14,221 nucleotides of DNA. Origin: Phycisphaerales bacterium UBA7812 (GTDB taxonomy: Bacteria; Planctomycetota; Phycisphaerae; Phycisphaerales; UBA1924). This document shows positions 1 through 10,400 of the stretch, piece by piece. A program made the translations under genes and the position numbers. The notes beneath the pieces were generated by a model. It had not been told where the DNA came from. It was given only the letters and a program-made list of their open reading frames with translations, and did not search any database. How positions within the stretch are numbered: the first letter of the stretch is position 1; each line of letters begins with the position of its first letter. Where the stretch lies: NCBI GenBank assembly GCA_002480345.1, contig DLBY01000044.1, positions 12,163 to 26,383 on the forward strand, read 5' to 3'.

Positions 1-23
1 CCGACCCCGCCCCAGTAAACAAA

Positions 24-52
24 CAGGCCCGCATCCTTTGGACACGGGCCTG
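24..52 (+). terminator. Terminator-like hairpin after a possible gene end
   Basis: An 8-bp perfect stem, CAGGCCCG at 24-31 paired with CGGGCCTG at 45-52, encloses an inner TCC/GGA 3-bp stem around a TTT loop, with a symmetric CA/CA internal mismatch. No T-run follows, so this would not be a classical intrinsic terminator; such hairpins are common in GC-rich genomes. It lies 5 bases after a TAA at 16-18. Read in frame, bases 1-15 give PTPPQ, so an upstream plus-strand gene may end here. Five codons are too few to prove that. The hairpin itself is plain in the sequence; its role is inferred. Confidence 0.5.
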
Positions 53-777
53 CCAAGCTCCCCGATCGGAACCGTTTCAAAGGGGCAGATCGATGATCCC
101 GGCTGATTTCATGTCGCGATTTCGTTTAGCGCCCGGGTCGTGGGCATTCGAGTGCTCATGGAATCACAACTCCGCGGTCACGTGTCTGGATCGAGTGACG
201 TGCCGGCGAAGCGGTGGGGGGCCTCTGGTCTTCCCGACGGCCGCCTATCTCGTCGGTAGGTCCCGGCGGTGCCAACGGATCGCACGGCACGGTGATCCAG
301 GCAATCAGTCCGGAGGAGGCGCGGCTTTGCGTCCTTTGCGCACCGGGCTTGCATCGCGACATCGCTGCGGCCTATTGCTGGCGAGCCTCTCGATGCAGGC
401 ATAGTTGGTCCCCCCGGGTGCCGAGTGGCTTTCGCGCGTGGCGAGCGGTTCAACGGCATGGACGCACCGTGCCTGGCTCGTCGTCTTGGCGGGGTGCATC
501 CGTGATCCTGCCACTGAACCAAGCGGGAACCCAAAAACGAGTATTTTGGGAGGCCAGAAACTCAAATCAATGTATTGCATTGGTTACTGTTACGGACCAG
601 TTTGAAAATCGGATTGGTCCCTCGCGTGCGGCATGCCGGGGTAGATCCAAGCAGTTCGGTCGCTTGCCCGTCGGTCACGATGAAGAGTTGGGCGGAAGGG
701 GCGCCAGCCGGAGGAGTTCCCGGAGCGCAGTTTTATTGGTATTTCTGCCGAAATTAGACGTGCTGTCAATTTTTTAC

Positions 778-806
778 TTGGAACAAGTTTCGATTAGTTT
801 TTAAAT
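778..806 (+). promoter_or_regulatory. Candidate sigma70-type promoter in AT-rich patch
   Basis: TTGGAA at 778-783 (4/6 to the -35 consensus) is followed after exactly 17 bases by TTAAAT at 801-806 (4/6 to the -10 consensus). It sits in the most AT-rich stretch of the window. Overlapping alternative -10 elements are TATAAA at 815-820 and TACAAT at 825-830, without clear -35 partners. If used, the transcript leader before the RHS start at 1460 would be about 650 bases, which is long. This is a pattern match only; promoter rules for this phylum are poorly known to me. Confidence 0.22.
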
Positions 807-1110
807 GGCAAAATTATAAACATCTACAATGCCAGGAGTCGTGTTGCGAGGTGACAAGGTGGGTTGTTCATGATTCTGGATCGGGTCACTGGATTCTGGG
901 GTTCCGAGTGCAATGGCGTTGCGGTCAGTTCCTTGTGGGCGTGGGCGGATGGGCGAGTTGGAGCAGAAATTGAAGGGGTTTTGGCCGAACTTGGTCTGCT
1001 CATGCAGTCTCGCGGGTTTGTGGTGGCGCGGTTGGGGTGCGCGCCAATTCGATGTAGATCTGTGCGTAGTCATGTGGGCTTGGTGAAATGTAAATAAATA
1101 GCAATAGAAA

Positions 1111-1127
1111 TTGACATACTGCGTCAA
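1111..1127. promoter_or_regulatory. TTGAC-N7-GTCAA inverted repeat, possible operator or -35 element
   Basis: TTGAC at 1111-1115 and GTCAA at 1123-1127 form a perfect 5-bp inverted repeat with a 7-base centre, a geometry typical of dimeric regulator sites. The left arm is also part of a perfect -35 hexamer, TTGACA, at 1111-1116. At 16-18 bases downstream only poor -10 matches are found (CATTGT, ATTGTT or TTGTTA). It is about 330 bases before the RHS start. A 5-bp repeat can occur by chance. Confidence 0.2.
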
Positions 1128-1445
1128 CAAGGCATTGTTAGATGGAGATTGCAGGAATTTGAAGAGTTGCGGATTCGCAAATATGGTCTATTGAAGATGG
1201 GCGAACAGGCCGGTGGTTGATGGATCGAAGTGGCCGCGTTGCGGCGAGTGCGTCTCGGTGAAGCAGGCCGCGTCGCGCCCTCGTGCACAACTCTGTGGCA
1301 GGGCATCTCGCTAGCATAGGCGACGCAATGCAAACCTCTGCGAATAAGCGTGTTGTAGTTCGCGGCGACAAAAGTTCTTCGGAGGTACCTGTTTCGGGGC
1401 TTGCAGATCTAGTTGTGAATGCTTACCTTCCCGCCAGGTTTGTGC

Positions 1446-1453
1446 GGAGGAAG
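1446..1453 (+). promoter_or_regulatory. Ribosome-binding site deciding the RHS start
   Basis: GGAGGAAG, with core GGAGG at 1446-1450, lies 9 bases before the ATG at 1460. It is the only strong Shine-Dalgarno sequence near any of the in-frame candidate starts (1283, 1328, 1460). The ATG it serves opens directly onto a signal peptide, which fixes the start. Confidence 0.75.
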
Positions 1454-1459
1454 TTCTCG

Positions 1460-4400
1460 ATGAAAAAGAGTCCGGTCGCGGCGGCTGCAGTTGTTCTGGG
1501 TACGTTCTCCATTGTCGGGGCGTCCTCTCCGCCGTGCATCAGCGATGCCCCTTGGCACAATTACAAGCCGCTCCCTGAGGCGGTGAACAGCCTGTCGAGC
1601 ATCGCTCCCGCCAACGAGGGCCCGCTCCGCAGGATCCAGGATCTCTCGGACATCCTCGCGGAGCGCATCCATCGATCCACCTACATGGAAGCCGCGTTCG
1701 CGGCGAGTAATGCCGCTGGTGTACCTCGCTTCTACGACTTCCCCGGGGCATCGAACCCCTTCTGGGCAACTTCGCCCTCGGTGGAGCCGGGGAGTGGGCC
1801 GCCGCACTGGGTGGTCGATCCCCACGCGTCGTTTGCGCTCGACAGCGCGCCGGGCACGCCGGTGATCGAGCAGAGCGGCAACAACTTGGACCCTACCGAC
1901 CCCAACGCCAACACGGGCTTTAGCCAGCGTCAGCGGCTCCTGGCGCCATCGCTCTGGGCGGACGCGTGCGAATGGACGGCGTTCCTGAGCGCTCGGGGGT
2001 TCGACGTCTCCGGTGGCAACGTCGACGCATTCCTCGGAAACGGGGCCCTTCTCGCCCAGGTCTTCGGTCCATCGCTGAACGCGACCTATCGCATGAACGG
2101 GAACGTCCCGAGCGCGCAGAACATCGGGATTGAGGGTGCGCGGGCACACGACGGGCGTTGGCCGCGGGGGATCGAGCCGTCCTGGGGCATCAGCCCCGGT
2201 GATTTCCCGCCGCTCGCGAACTCGCCGGCGGCGTCCACGTCGCCGCTCGTGCCGCTGCAGAGCATCGGCTCGGCGTCGTCGGCGATGTACGCGGAGCGGG
2301 TCGTCGAGGGCGAGTCGCTCGATCTGTTGACGGGGCAGCCCCTGCTCCGCGAGGTCGACCTGGAGCTGCCCTTCGGCAGCGCCGTGTTCCGTCACGTGCG
2401 CACCTACTCGGAGCTCCCGCGTTTCGCCTCGGCGCCGAGCGATGGTCGATTCCGCGACGGGGAGACCCACAGGTTTGTCCGGGAGATGGACACGTGGTGG
2501 AACTGGCACGGCTCGAACTGGATGATGAGCGAGAACCCGCTCTTCCTCATCGACGCGGAGTACGGCGGCGGCGAGATCGCGCCCTTCGGGCCTCGGCGCT
2601 GCTACTTCATCCCGGACGCTCATCATTCGATCCCCTTCGAGATGATGGAGATTCCGGGTGGCAATCCGCGGTATGTCGCGCCGGCGTGGTTCGACGCCGA
2701 TCTGACGTATGACGGTGGCACCTGGGACGACACGCTGAAGATCTGGACGGATCCCCCGACGCGCTTCTACGTGCGCCTCTTCGGTGGTGATATCACCTAT
2801 GAGATCGAGCCCTACTACGAGGATGTCGTCCGGCAACAGCCGATCACCACCAACGCGCTCGACGATGCTGTGTTTCATGCCATGCTCGAGGAGGTGGGCC
2901 ACGAGACACTCGAGCAGCTCAAGGCGGGGAGCCCGTCGGTTCCTGATCAATTGCTCGATGGCCTCGGTGCCGCGGGGGTGCCGTACTACGGGCTCGTCGA
3001 CGTGATCCGCGACCGAGCGGGCAACCGCATCGAGATGACCTACGACCAGGAGCACCAGCCCCGGGTGCACCCGGTGCCGACCGGCACGACAGGGACCGCC
3101 GGCGACTTTACCGGGAACGAACTGATCCACCGGTTCATGCAGATGGGGTACCGCAAGGGCATGATCAAGGAGGTCCGCCTGTACCCCGCGGGTGCGGCGC
3201 CACAGGACGACCCGGCCTGGACGCTTCTGTACACCTACCGCACGTTCCTTGACCCGGTGGGTCTCAATAGCCGGTTCCCGGGGGACGACGACCAGTACGG
3301 GCCGGACCCGAGCACGCTGACGCCCGAGGAGATCCTGAACGAGTCCCACTTCTGGGACTCCGCGTCGGTCGAGCCCGCGCTGCATTCGATCGTGGTGTAC
3401 GAGGGCGCCCCCGATGCGCCGAACCGGCCGGTGATCCTCGACGCATGCCGGGTGGGTGACGCGGAGCAGCCGGGCGACACACCGTTCGTGGATCTTCACC
3501 ACCACAAGGGGTCGGGCGGCCTGTTTATGAAGCCGCGCTGCGGCACGCACGCGACGCCGTTCGACTACCAGGACGCGGAGATCGGACCCGCGGGTGAGGG
3601 CGGCGACGCGTCGACGTGGACGGCGCTTCCCAAGGACTGGTCGCACATCCTCCAGTACAGCTACTCGGAACCGCACGCTTTCTCGTACGAGTCCGATTAC
3701 ACCGTCGAGCAGACCGAGCCGCACTACCTCGAAAGTGAATCGTACTACGCGGCATCGCTGGGCGATCTTCAGAACCATCCCGATGGGAGCAATCTCAACA
3801 TCGAGCGTGTGGAGGCGTACCAGCTACTGCGTGTCCAGGCCAAGCGGCGAATCAACGCCGATGACCCCAGCGGCTTCGACTCCATCGATCGGTACTGGAT
3901 GTATCGATACCAAGATGTTGGCGGCAAGACAAACGGCAACAGGCCGATGCTGCGTGTGAACAACCAGACCTCGGAATTCCCGTCCGGCTATGCCTCAAAT
4001 ATCGGTTGGTATTACGAGTTAGAGGCGTACTTGCAGCCCAAGCGGCTCAAGTACCGCTTCGGCCCACAGACAGTCGATCGCATGATCGCGGGCTGGAGGT
4101 CTCAGCAGGGGTTGCTCGGAATCGGCTCAGGTGCGAGTTGGTTCGCCACGGATTCGCAGACGGAATCCGAGTACGTCAACGGCGTGATCTCTGCGGCGGA
4201 CTGGGACGGCGTCGCCTGGACAGTGAACCACGCGTCTGTCGGAAGGCCCGACACCATCGGCGTCATGCCGTTCGAGGAGCCGCTTGTGGCTCCGGAACCG
4301 GTGATTGATCCGGCCGGTGATCCGATCCGAATCGGGCACCGCACACTTGCGATCCACTATCTGGCGGACCGGACGTTCTACGGATGGAACCAGGAGTTCC

Positions 4401-7400
4401 CCCTTACCGCTCCCGAGTCTCCCGAGGGATATGTTCACCCGCTCTGGGAAAAGGGGACCGTGCCCGCTACGCGATGGTTCAGGGAGAACCTGGATACGGA
4501 GCCCGTCGAGATGCCGGTCCTTGCATCCTGGAAGTCGTTCTGGGAGGACGGGCAGCACGCGGACATCCGAGCGAACTACCTCGGCAAGCAGTACGAGGGG
4601 GACAGCGCCTCGGCCGCGACCCTTGCGCCGAATAAGAAGGTTGGGTTCCTGCCGGGTGGGGCCGCAATTTATGGCGAGGGCGCTGGCGACAACGCGGTCT
4701 ACCGGCGCGTCTATCGGTTCATTCGCACGCCCGATTCGGACGCCTGGAGGAACGGCGGGGGTCAATCTCCTGACTTTGCGAATTACCCCGGTCCTGAGGT
4801 CATCCTCCCGATGCTCACCGGCGTTCATTCGAACGCTCGCTGCACCCGCGCGCTGTACCGGTACCCGTACCGATTCACGCGCGGTGATGCGGAAGATAGT
4901 AGTGATGTCGCGTCTTACGGCGCGTACGATTTCTCCGATTCGAACGAGGTGTCGGCCCCCGCACCTGGGCAGGTTCCCCTAGACGAGATCATGTGGTGGA
5001 CCGTGGTCGATGAGTTTGACTCGATCGATGACGTGCGCGCCGGCTTCGATGGCTGGACATCTCGGCGGATCGTTGGGCTGAACGCGGCCGGCCGCCTCCT
5101 GCTCGACCAGCGCTGGCTCCCGGGTTCGCTCCAGTCGACCGATGGCGTGCTCCAGCGGAGCTATGTCTACGACCTGGAGGGCCGCCTGGTCGAGGAGCGG
5201 AGCCGCGGGTGGGCTGCGGCGCTCCGCGACCCGGCCGACCTCGGTGCGGACAATGGTCTGATTACCGTGTACAACTATGTCGAGGGCGTCCGCACGGGCA
5301 TCTTCGATGCCGACGGGCGTGTCGATCCGGATCTCGTCGAACTGAACCCGAGTTTGGCGGAGCCGCCGTCGCTGCTCGTTGCGAACATCGAGGTCCAGAA
5401 GGGGGCGGGAACGCAGCAGGACCCCGCGTCCCGCACCAGACTGCGTTCAATGGAGTACGACCAGGACGACGGCGTCATGAAGGAGACCGTCTACGGCTAC
5501 ACGACCGGGGAGATATTGAGCGAGTCCGAGGTAGATACCGTATATGTCACGAGCGGCACCGGGGAAGACGAAGAGAAGATCGTCTCCCGCCGAACGACGA
5601 TGGAAGCGGGGATCGAGGTCTCGCCGACCTCGGGGCTTCTGCGCCCGTTCCAGACCGAGATCTATGGCACCGACGGCGACGACCGGGGCCGTCTGATCTG
5701 GCGCGTCCGCGGCCTTCTCGCGGACCCGGCGAACCCCGGCGCCTCGTCCGACGACCAGGTCTACATCGACTACACCAGCTACGACTCGCAGGGCAGGACG
5801 ATTTTTGAGGTCGTTGACATCGATCTCAGTGGGTCAAGGAGTAGCGGTGGTGACGTGCAGATGATCGTGCCCAACCTGCGAGTTGGGACTGCAACCGATC
5901 CGGACTTCACCGACCATCCCGAGATCCCCCAAGTGCACATGGCTCTCCTTGCGCCGTACACGCGAGCGGCGGATCCCGCGTCCGACCCGCTGAATCTCGT
6001 GACCTACAGCACCTACAACGACTTCGGTCGGACCATGCTGGTCGAGCCGAACGGGGTGCGCACGATCACGGACTGGCGCGAGGTGCTCGGTGTGATCGAG
6101 CAGCTCGAGGCAGCCGGGGTCACCTTCGACGAGAATGGAGATCCGCAGATGGAGAGGGGCTCCCGCATGAAGTTCGCGGGCGCGTCGGCGGAATCAATCG
6201 AGCAGTACGACTACGACGGGACCGTGTTCGACGGGATCCCGTTCCCTGAGATACACAATCTGGGGACCATTCTGAATGATGTCGTTGGGGAATCATGTGT
6301 ACAGCTGCGGCACCTAACCTCGACGCTTACGCCCTCCTACGACAGCTCCGGGCGGGTCAGCGGGATCGAGGTGACCTCGCCGGACCTTCCGGGCGAGACG
6401 CTCTCGAGCTATGTGTTCAAGGACGGGTGGGGCAACGTGCTCCGTTCCCAGAACGCCGACGGTGACGTGACCCGGCACACCTACGACTGGTTGGGCAGGC
6501 TGCACAAGACCTTCCGCGGCACGCAAGACACCAACCCGGTGTGGCGCGGCGTCAACTTGCCTGACGTCGACGACATGGTCCTCACGGAGCGGCTCGCCTA
6601 CGGCACCGGTTCGAACGACGCGTTCTTACCTGTCAAGAAGTGGATGTTCAACGCGGTGTCGCCGCAGCAGTACACGCCGCACTGGATGAACGGCGACTGG
6701 AACGAGCCCAGCGGCGATTCCGCCTCCGCCTCGGCGTGGACGCCGGGCGCCGGCGCGGAGACGACCTCGGGCGTCCTCGAGTCCTACGGCTACGACTGGC
6801 GGATGCGCCGGGTGAGCACGAAGGAGTCGGAGCTCGACGCCCCCGGGACGCCGTTCCGCGAGACGATCCAGTGGCTCGACAACGCGGACCGGGTGCGGTT
6901 CAGCGCCGTGTTCGACGGCGCCGCGGCCGGGGCCCCGTCCGCGGACATCGCGCCGGAGGACGCGCTTCCCTCAGCCGCAGACATCCTGGCGAGCACGAAC
7001 ATCGTCAGCCTGACCGAGACCCTTTACAACGCCGCGGGGCAGGTGCAGGAGACGCGTCAGTACGACGTGTCGAGCGCAACCCCTGAGTACATCGCGACGC
7101 GCACCTACCACGACCACGAGGGACGACCGATCTGGTCCCAGACCGGGCAGGTCATCACCAAGAGCCTCTACGACGCGCAGGGGCGACTCATCAGATCCCA
7201 GCGCCTCGTCGAGCGCCCGTCGCATCCTGGCGGGTTCGAGATCTCCAGGACTGTGAACGTCTTCGACCAGAACGGTGAGAACACGATCGACGAAACATAC
7301 ACGTGGCGCCGCCTCGACGGCGTAGACCCGACCACCGGCGAGCCGCTCGATCTCGCGCAGCTCGCGGCTCAGCAGCCGCAGAACGTAGAAGTCTCGGTCG

Positions 7401-10400
7401 TCTACAACTGGTACGACACCAACAGGCGCGTGATCGCGATGGCGGATTTCGGGAGCATCGTCCCGTCGTCGACGGTGTCCGATATCGACGCCTTCCGTGC
7501 GAGCGTCGCGGGCCTCCCGGCGCGTCCGACGTCTGCCCCCGACCGGACGTACAACAAGGTGAGCGGCGGCCAGGATGTCACTGCCACGCAGTGGCTCGAC
7601 GGCTACACCTACCCGGGCGATCCCAGCAACCTGGGCGACCCTTGGTTCGACGCCGCCGGGCGTGCTGTCGCCGTCTTCTCGTTCTACGACTTCGATGCGA
7701 ACGGCAAGCAGCGTTCGGTCCTGCGCACGCAGGAGTGCTACACCGACGGCACCGAGCTCGGGATCTCGTACACCACGGAGTGGACCGACCACTCGGCCTT
7801 TGGGCAGCCCGAGCTCACGCTCACGTTCGGGTACGAGACGATCCCCGCATCCCAGTCCGCCCAGAACGTGACGGAGACGATCGCCCACCCGCCGCACGGC
7901 ATGGCGTACCAGTACGAGGGCAGCCGGTTGACCGACGTCGCGACGGTACTGCCGGAGCACTTCGGTGACCCGTTCGACCCGAGCGTCGAGCCGACGATCA
8001 ACTGGGGTGCGGCCGACGGCTCGCTCCAGATCACGCGCATCGAGTACGGCGCGCCGATCATCGACGCGAACACGCCGCCCGGCCTGAACGACGGCGGGGT
8101 GCTCACGGTCAGCACGAGGAACGACCTCGTCAGCGCCGTCTACATGCCCAACCCCGCCGACGGGACGCCATCCACGTCCCCGGCGTATCGGTACTACTAC
8201 CGACCGGACGGGACCCTCGCGGGGCGGCGCGACGCGCGCGGCGTCACGCTCGCCTACCGCCATGACGCGGCCGGTAACACGGTCGGTGTCGAAGTCATCG
8301 CATCCAACGGCGCGATGGAAGCCGACACGCTGCTCGCCGGTTCGGCCGTGTTCGCGCCGGTCGGGAACATCAGTCTCTCATACGACACCCTCGGGCGTCT
8401 CCGCTCGGCGCAGACAACGTCGCGTGCGGATCCCCAAACGGTGTCCTCGACGTCGACGCTCACGCTCGACAGCTGGGGCAACATTCTTTCCGAGGACTTC
8501 AGCAACCCCGTGCTGAGCTTCCTCGGCGCTCGTCGCGTGTCGTACGACTGGAGCGTCGGTGCTGCGGCTCTCGGCGCCGGGTCGAACACCACGCGCCTGA
8601 ACTCGATCACCTACCCCGAACGCCCAGTGTTCGTCGGTACGTGGGACGGCGGACCGTTCGTGACTGAACTCGTGAACGGTACTCCGGAGGATCAGCGCGC
8701 CCGAGTCGTGTCCTATGACTACGGCCCGGCCAACGGGCTCGACGACCTACTCGATCGCGTTCACAGGGTGACCAGCACCTACGGTCCCGCGGCGTCCGAG
8801 CTCGGCCTGATCGCGGAGTACGCCTACCACGGCGAGGGCAGGCTCGTGGAGGCACTCATCGGCGAGCGTCCCTGCGACCCGAGCGGCACCGTCGCCGGTG
8901 TCCTTCGCGAGCGGCGAGACTACGGCCGGTTCGGCCAACTCTCATTCCAGGACGTCACGAGCCGCGGATGCGATCTCGTGTGGGCGCCCGACCCGATCCT
9001 CAAGGCGATTCATACGCACGACGAGGCAGGACGGCGCATCTTCACGCGCCTCCGTCAGGCGGACGTGACCTCGCCGGGCGACCGGGACAACATCCGCAGC
9101 CTGCTCTACGAGTACGACACGTTCGGGAGGTTGACCGGCGCCCAGCGCGGCACGCTCTCTTCCCTGACCGGCGCCCTCGACGCCGATGTCACGCTCACCG
9201 ACGCCAACCCCCACACGTTCGCGTACAACATCGACCGGCTCGGCAACCGCGTCGGCGGCCCGGGCGGCGAGCCGGGCTTCAGCGAGTTCTTCGAGGGCCT
9301 CAACAACAACGCCCCCGTCCTCGCGTACACCGCTGCCACGGACGAGCGCAACAAGCTCACGAGCCTGACCGACAACGCGGGCACGCAGCCCACAACCAGC
9401 TATCAGTACGACGCAGCGGGCAACCTCGCGCAGGACGCCCGGTTCGAGTACCACTACGACGCCTTCAATCGCCTCGTCGCGATCGAGGACACAGAGATCG
9501 TCGGCACCGACCAGCTCGTCATGGCCTTCGCCTACGACGCGTTCGGCCGCCTGATCACCCGGGTGACGCCGTGGGACGACCTCTGGGGTAACACGGACTA
9601 CCGGATCCAGACCTTCTGGTACGACGGCAACCGGCGCATCGAGGAGATCGTCGTCGACCCGGTCCACGCCGTCGCGCCGTGGGAGCTCACTCCCGTGCAG
9701 GTCGGCACGCCCGAGGTCCGCATTGAGAACGAGTACTTCTACGCCGCCCACCCGGGCGCCCGGACCGACGAATTGCACGCGGTGGTCGACTGGTTCGACC
9801 GGATCGCCTACCCGATGCAAGACGCGTCGAACGGCACCACGCTCGGATTCACGAGCGACGAGGGCGAGGTCGTCGAGCAGTACAGCTGGTCGCCCTTCGG
9901 GCGCCTGCTCGCGGTCGACGAGATGCCAGGCATCACCGACGCGCCGTCATGGCAGAACGGGCAGAACGGCGGGCTCTACCACGACTTCCGCATCGGGGTG
10001 GGCCACCACGGCCTGTTCGCTGAGGCGCTGGCCGAGCCCGGGACGACGCTCCAGTACCGCGCCAACCCGCTGCGGGTCGGGCGCACCACGGTCTACCACA
10101 ACCGCAACCGGACGTACGACCCGCACCTGGGCCGGTTCTTCCAGCACGACCCGAACGGGACGGGCCAGACCCTGGCGGGCCTGGCGGCCCAAGGCAAGCT
10201 GGGCTGGACGGCGCCCTCGGCATTCTCGAGCGAGGCGTGGTTCGGGGACGGTGGGAACCTTTACGCGGCGTACGGACACGATCCGGCGAACGTGACTGAT
10301 CAGTCTGGCTTGTTTTCCCTCCCTGGCTTGCTTTTGCCGTCCGGAGAAACGATCAGTATCTATGAAGATTACAACGATCAGGCACTGGAAGGAGGAATGG

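Larger units (their letters stand above)
53..1445. other. Gene-poor leader region upstream of the RHS gene
   Basis: About 1.4 kb in which I find no convincing gene on either strand. The longest open frames (for example plus-strand 214-804 and minus-strand 801-1130) translate to Arg/Ser/Cys/Pro-rich or otherwise unpatterned sequence, overlap each other in several frames, and lack good ribosome-binding sites. GC varies strongly: 781-840 is about 32% GC in an otherwise GC-rich window. A 40-codon stop-free stretch at 1098-1217 reads like protein but has no start codon near its beginning. The region may hold a long 5' leader for the RHS gene, decayed coding DNA, or both. Confidence 0.5.

Noticed and set aside
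1..18. Possible end of an upstream plus-strand gene (PTPPQ then TAA)
   Set aside because: Only five codons are visible. The following hairpin makes it plausible, but the evidence is too thin to list as a gene.
93..804. Overlapping plus-strand open frames at 93-404 and 214-804
   Set aside because: Different frames over the same DNA, with Arg/Ser/Cys-rich unpatterned translations and no good ribosome-binding site or recognisable motif.
801..1130. Minus-strand open frame of 109 codons
   Set aside because: Low-complexity His/Pro/Asn-rich translation with no recognisable family and no support from its surroundings.
1098..1220. Stop-free stretch reading like protein (LRQQGIVRWRLQEFEELRIR)
   Set aside because: No usable start codon before position 1197 and only 40 codons. 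It could be a decayed gene, but chance is not excluded.
1283..1459. N-terminal extension of the RHS protein to ATG 1283 or 1328
   Set aside because: Those ATGs lack a ribosome-binding site, and the extension would bury the signal peptide that starts at 1460.
1409..3778. Long minus-strand frame of 789 codons opposite the RHS gene (and similar ones at 6971-8263, 8942-9820, 11657-12979 and 13026-14075)
   Set aside because: Antisense open frames are expected opposite GC-rich genes. Their translations are Arg/Val/Ala-rich without domain motifs.
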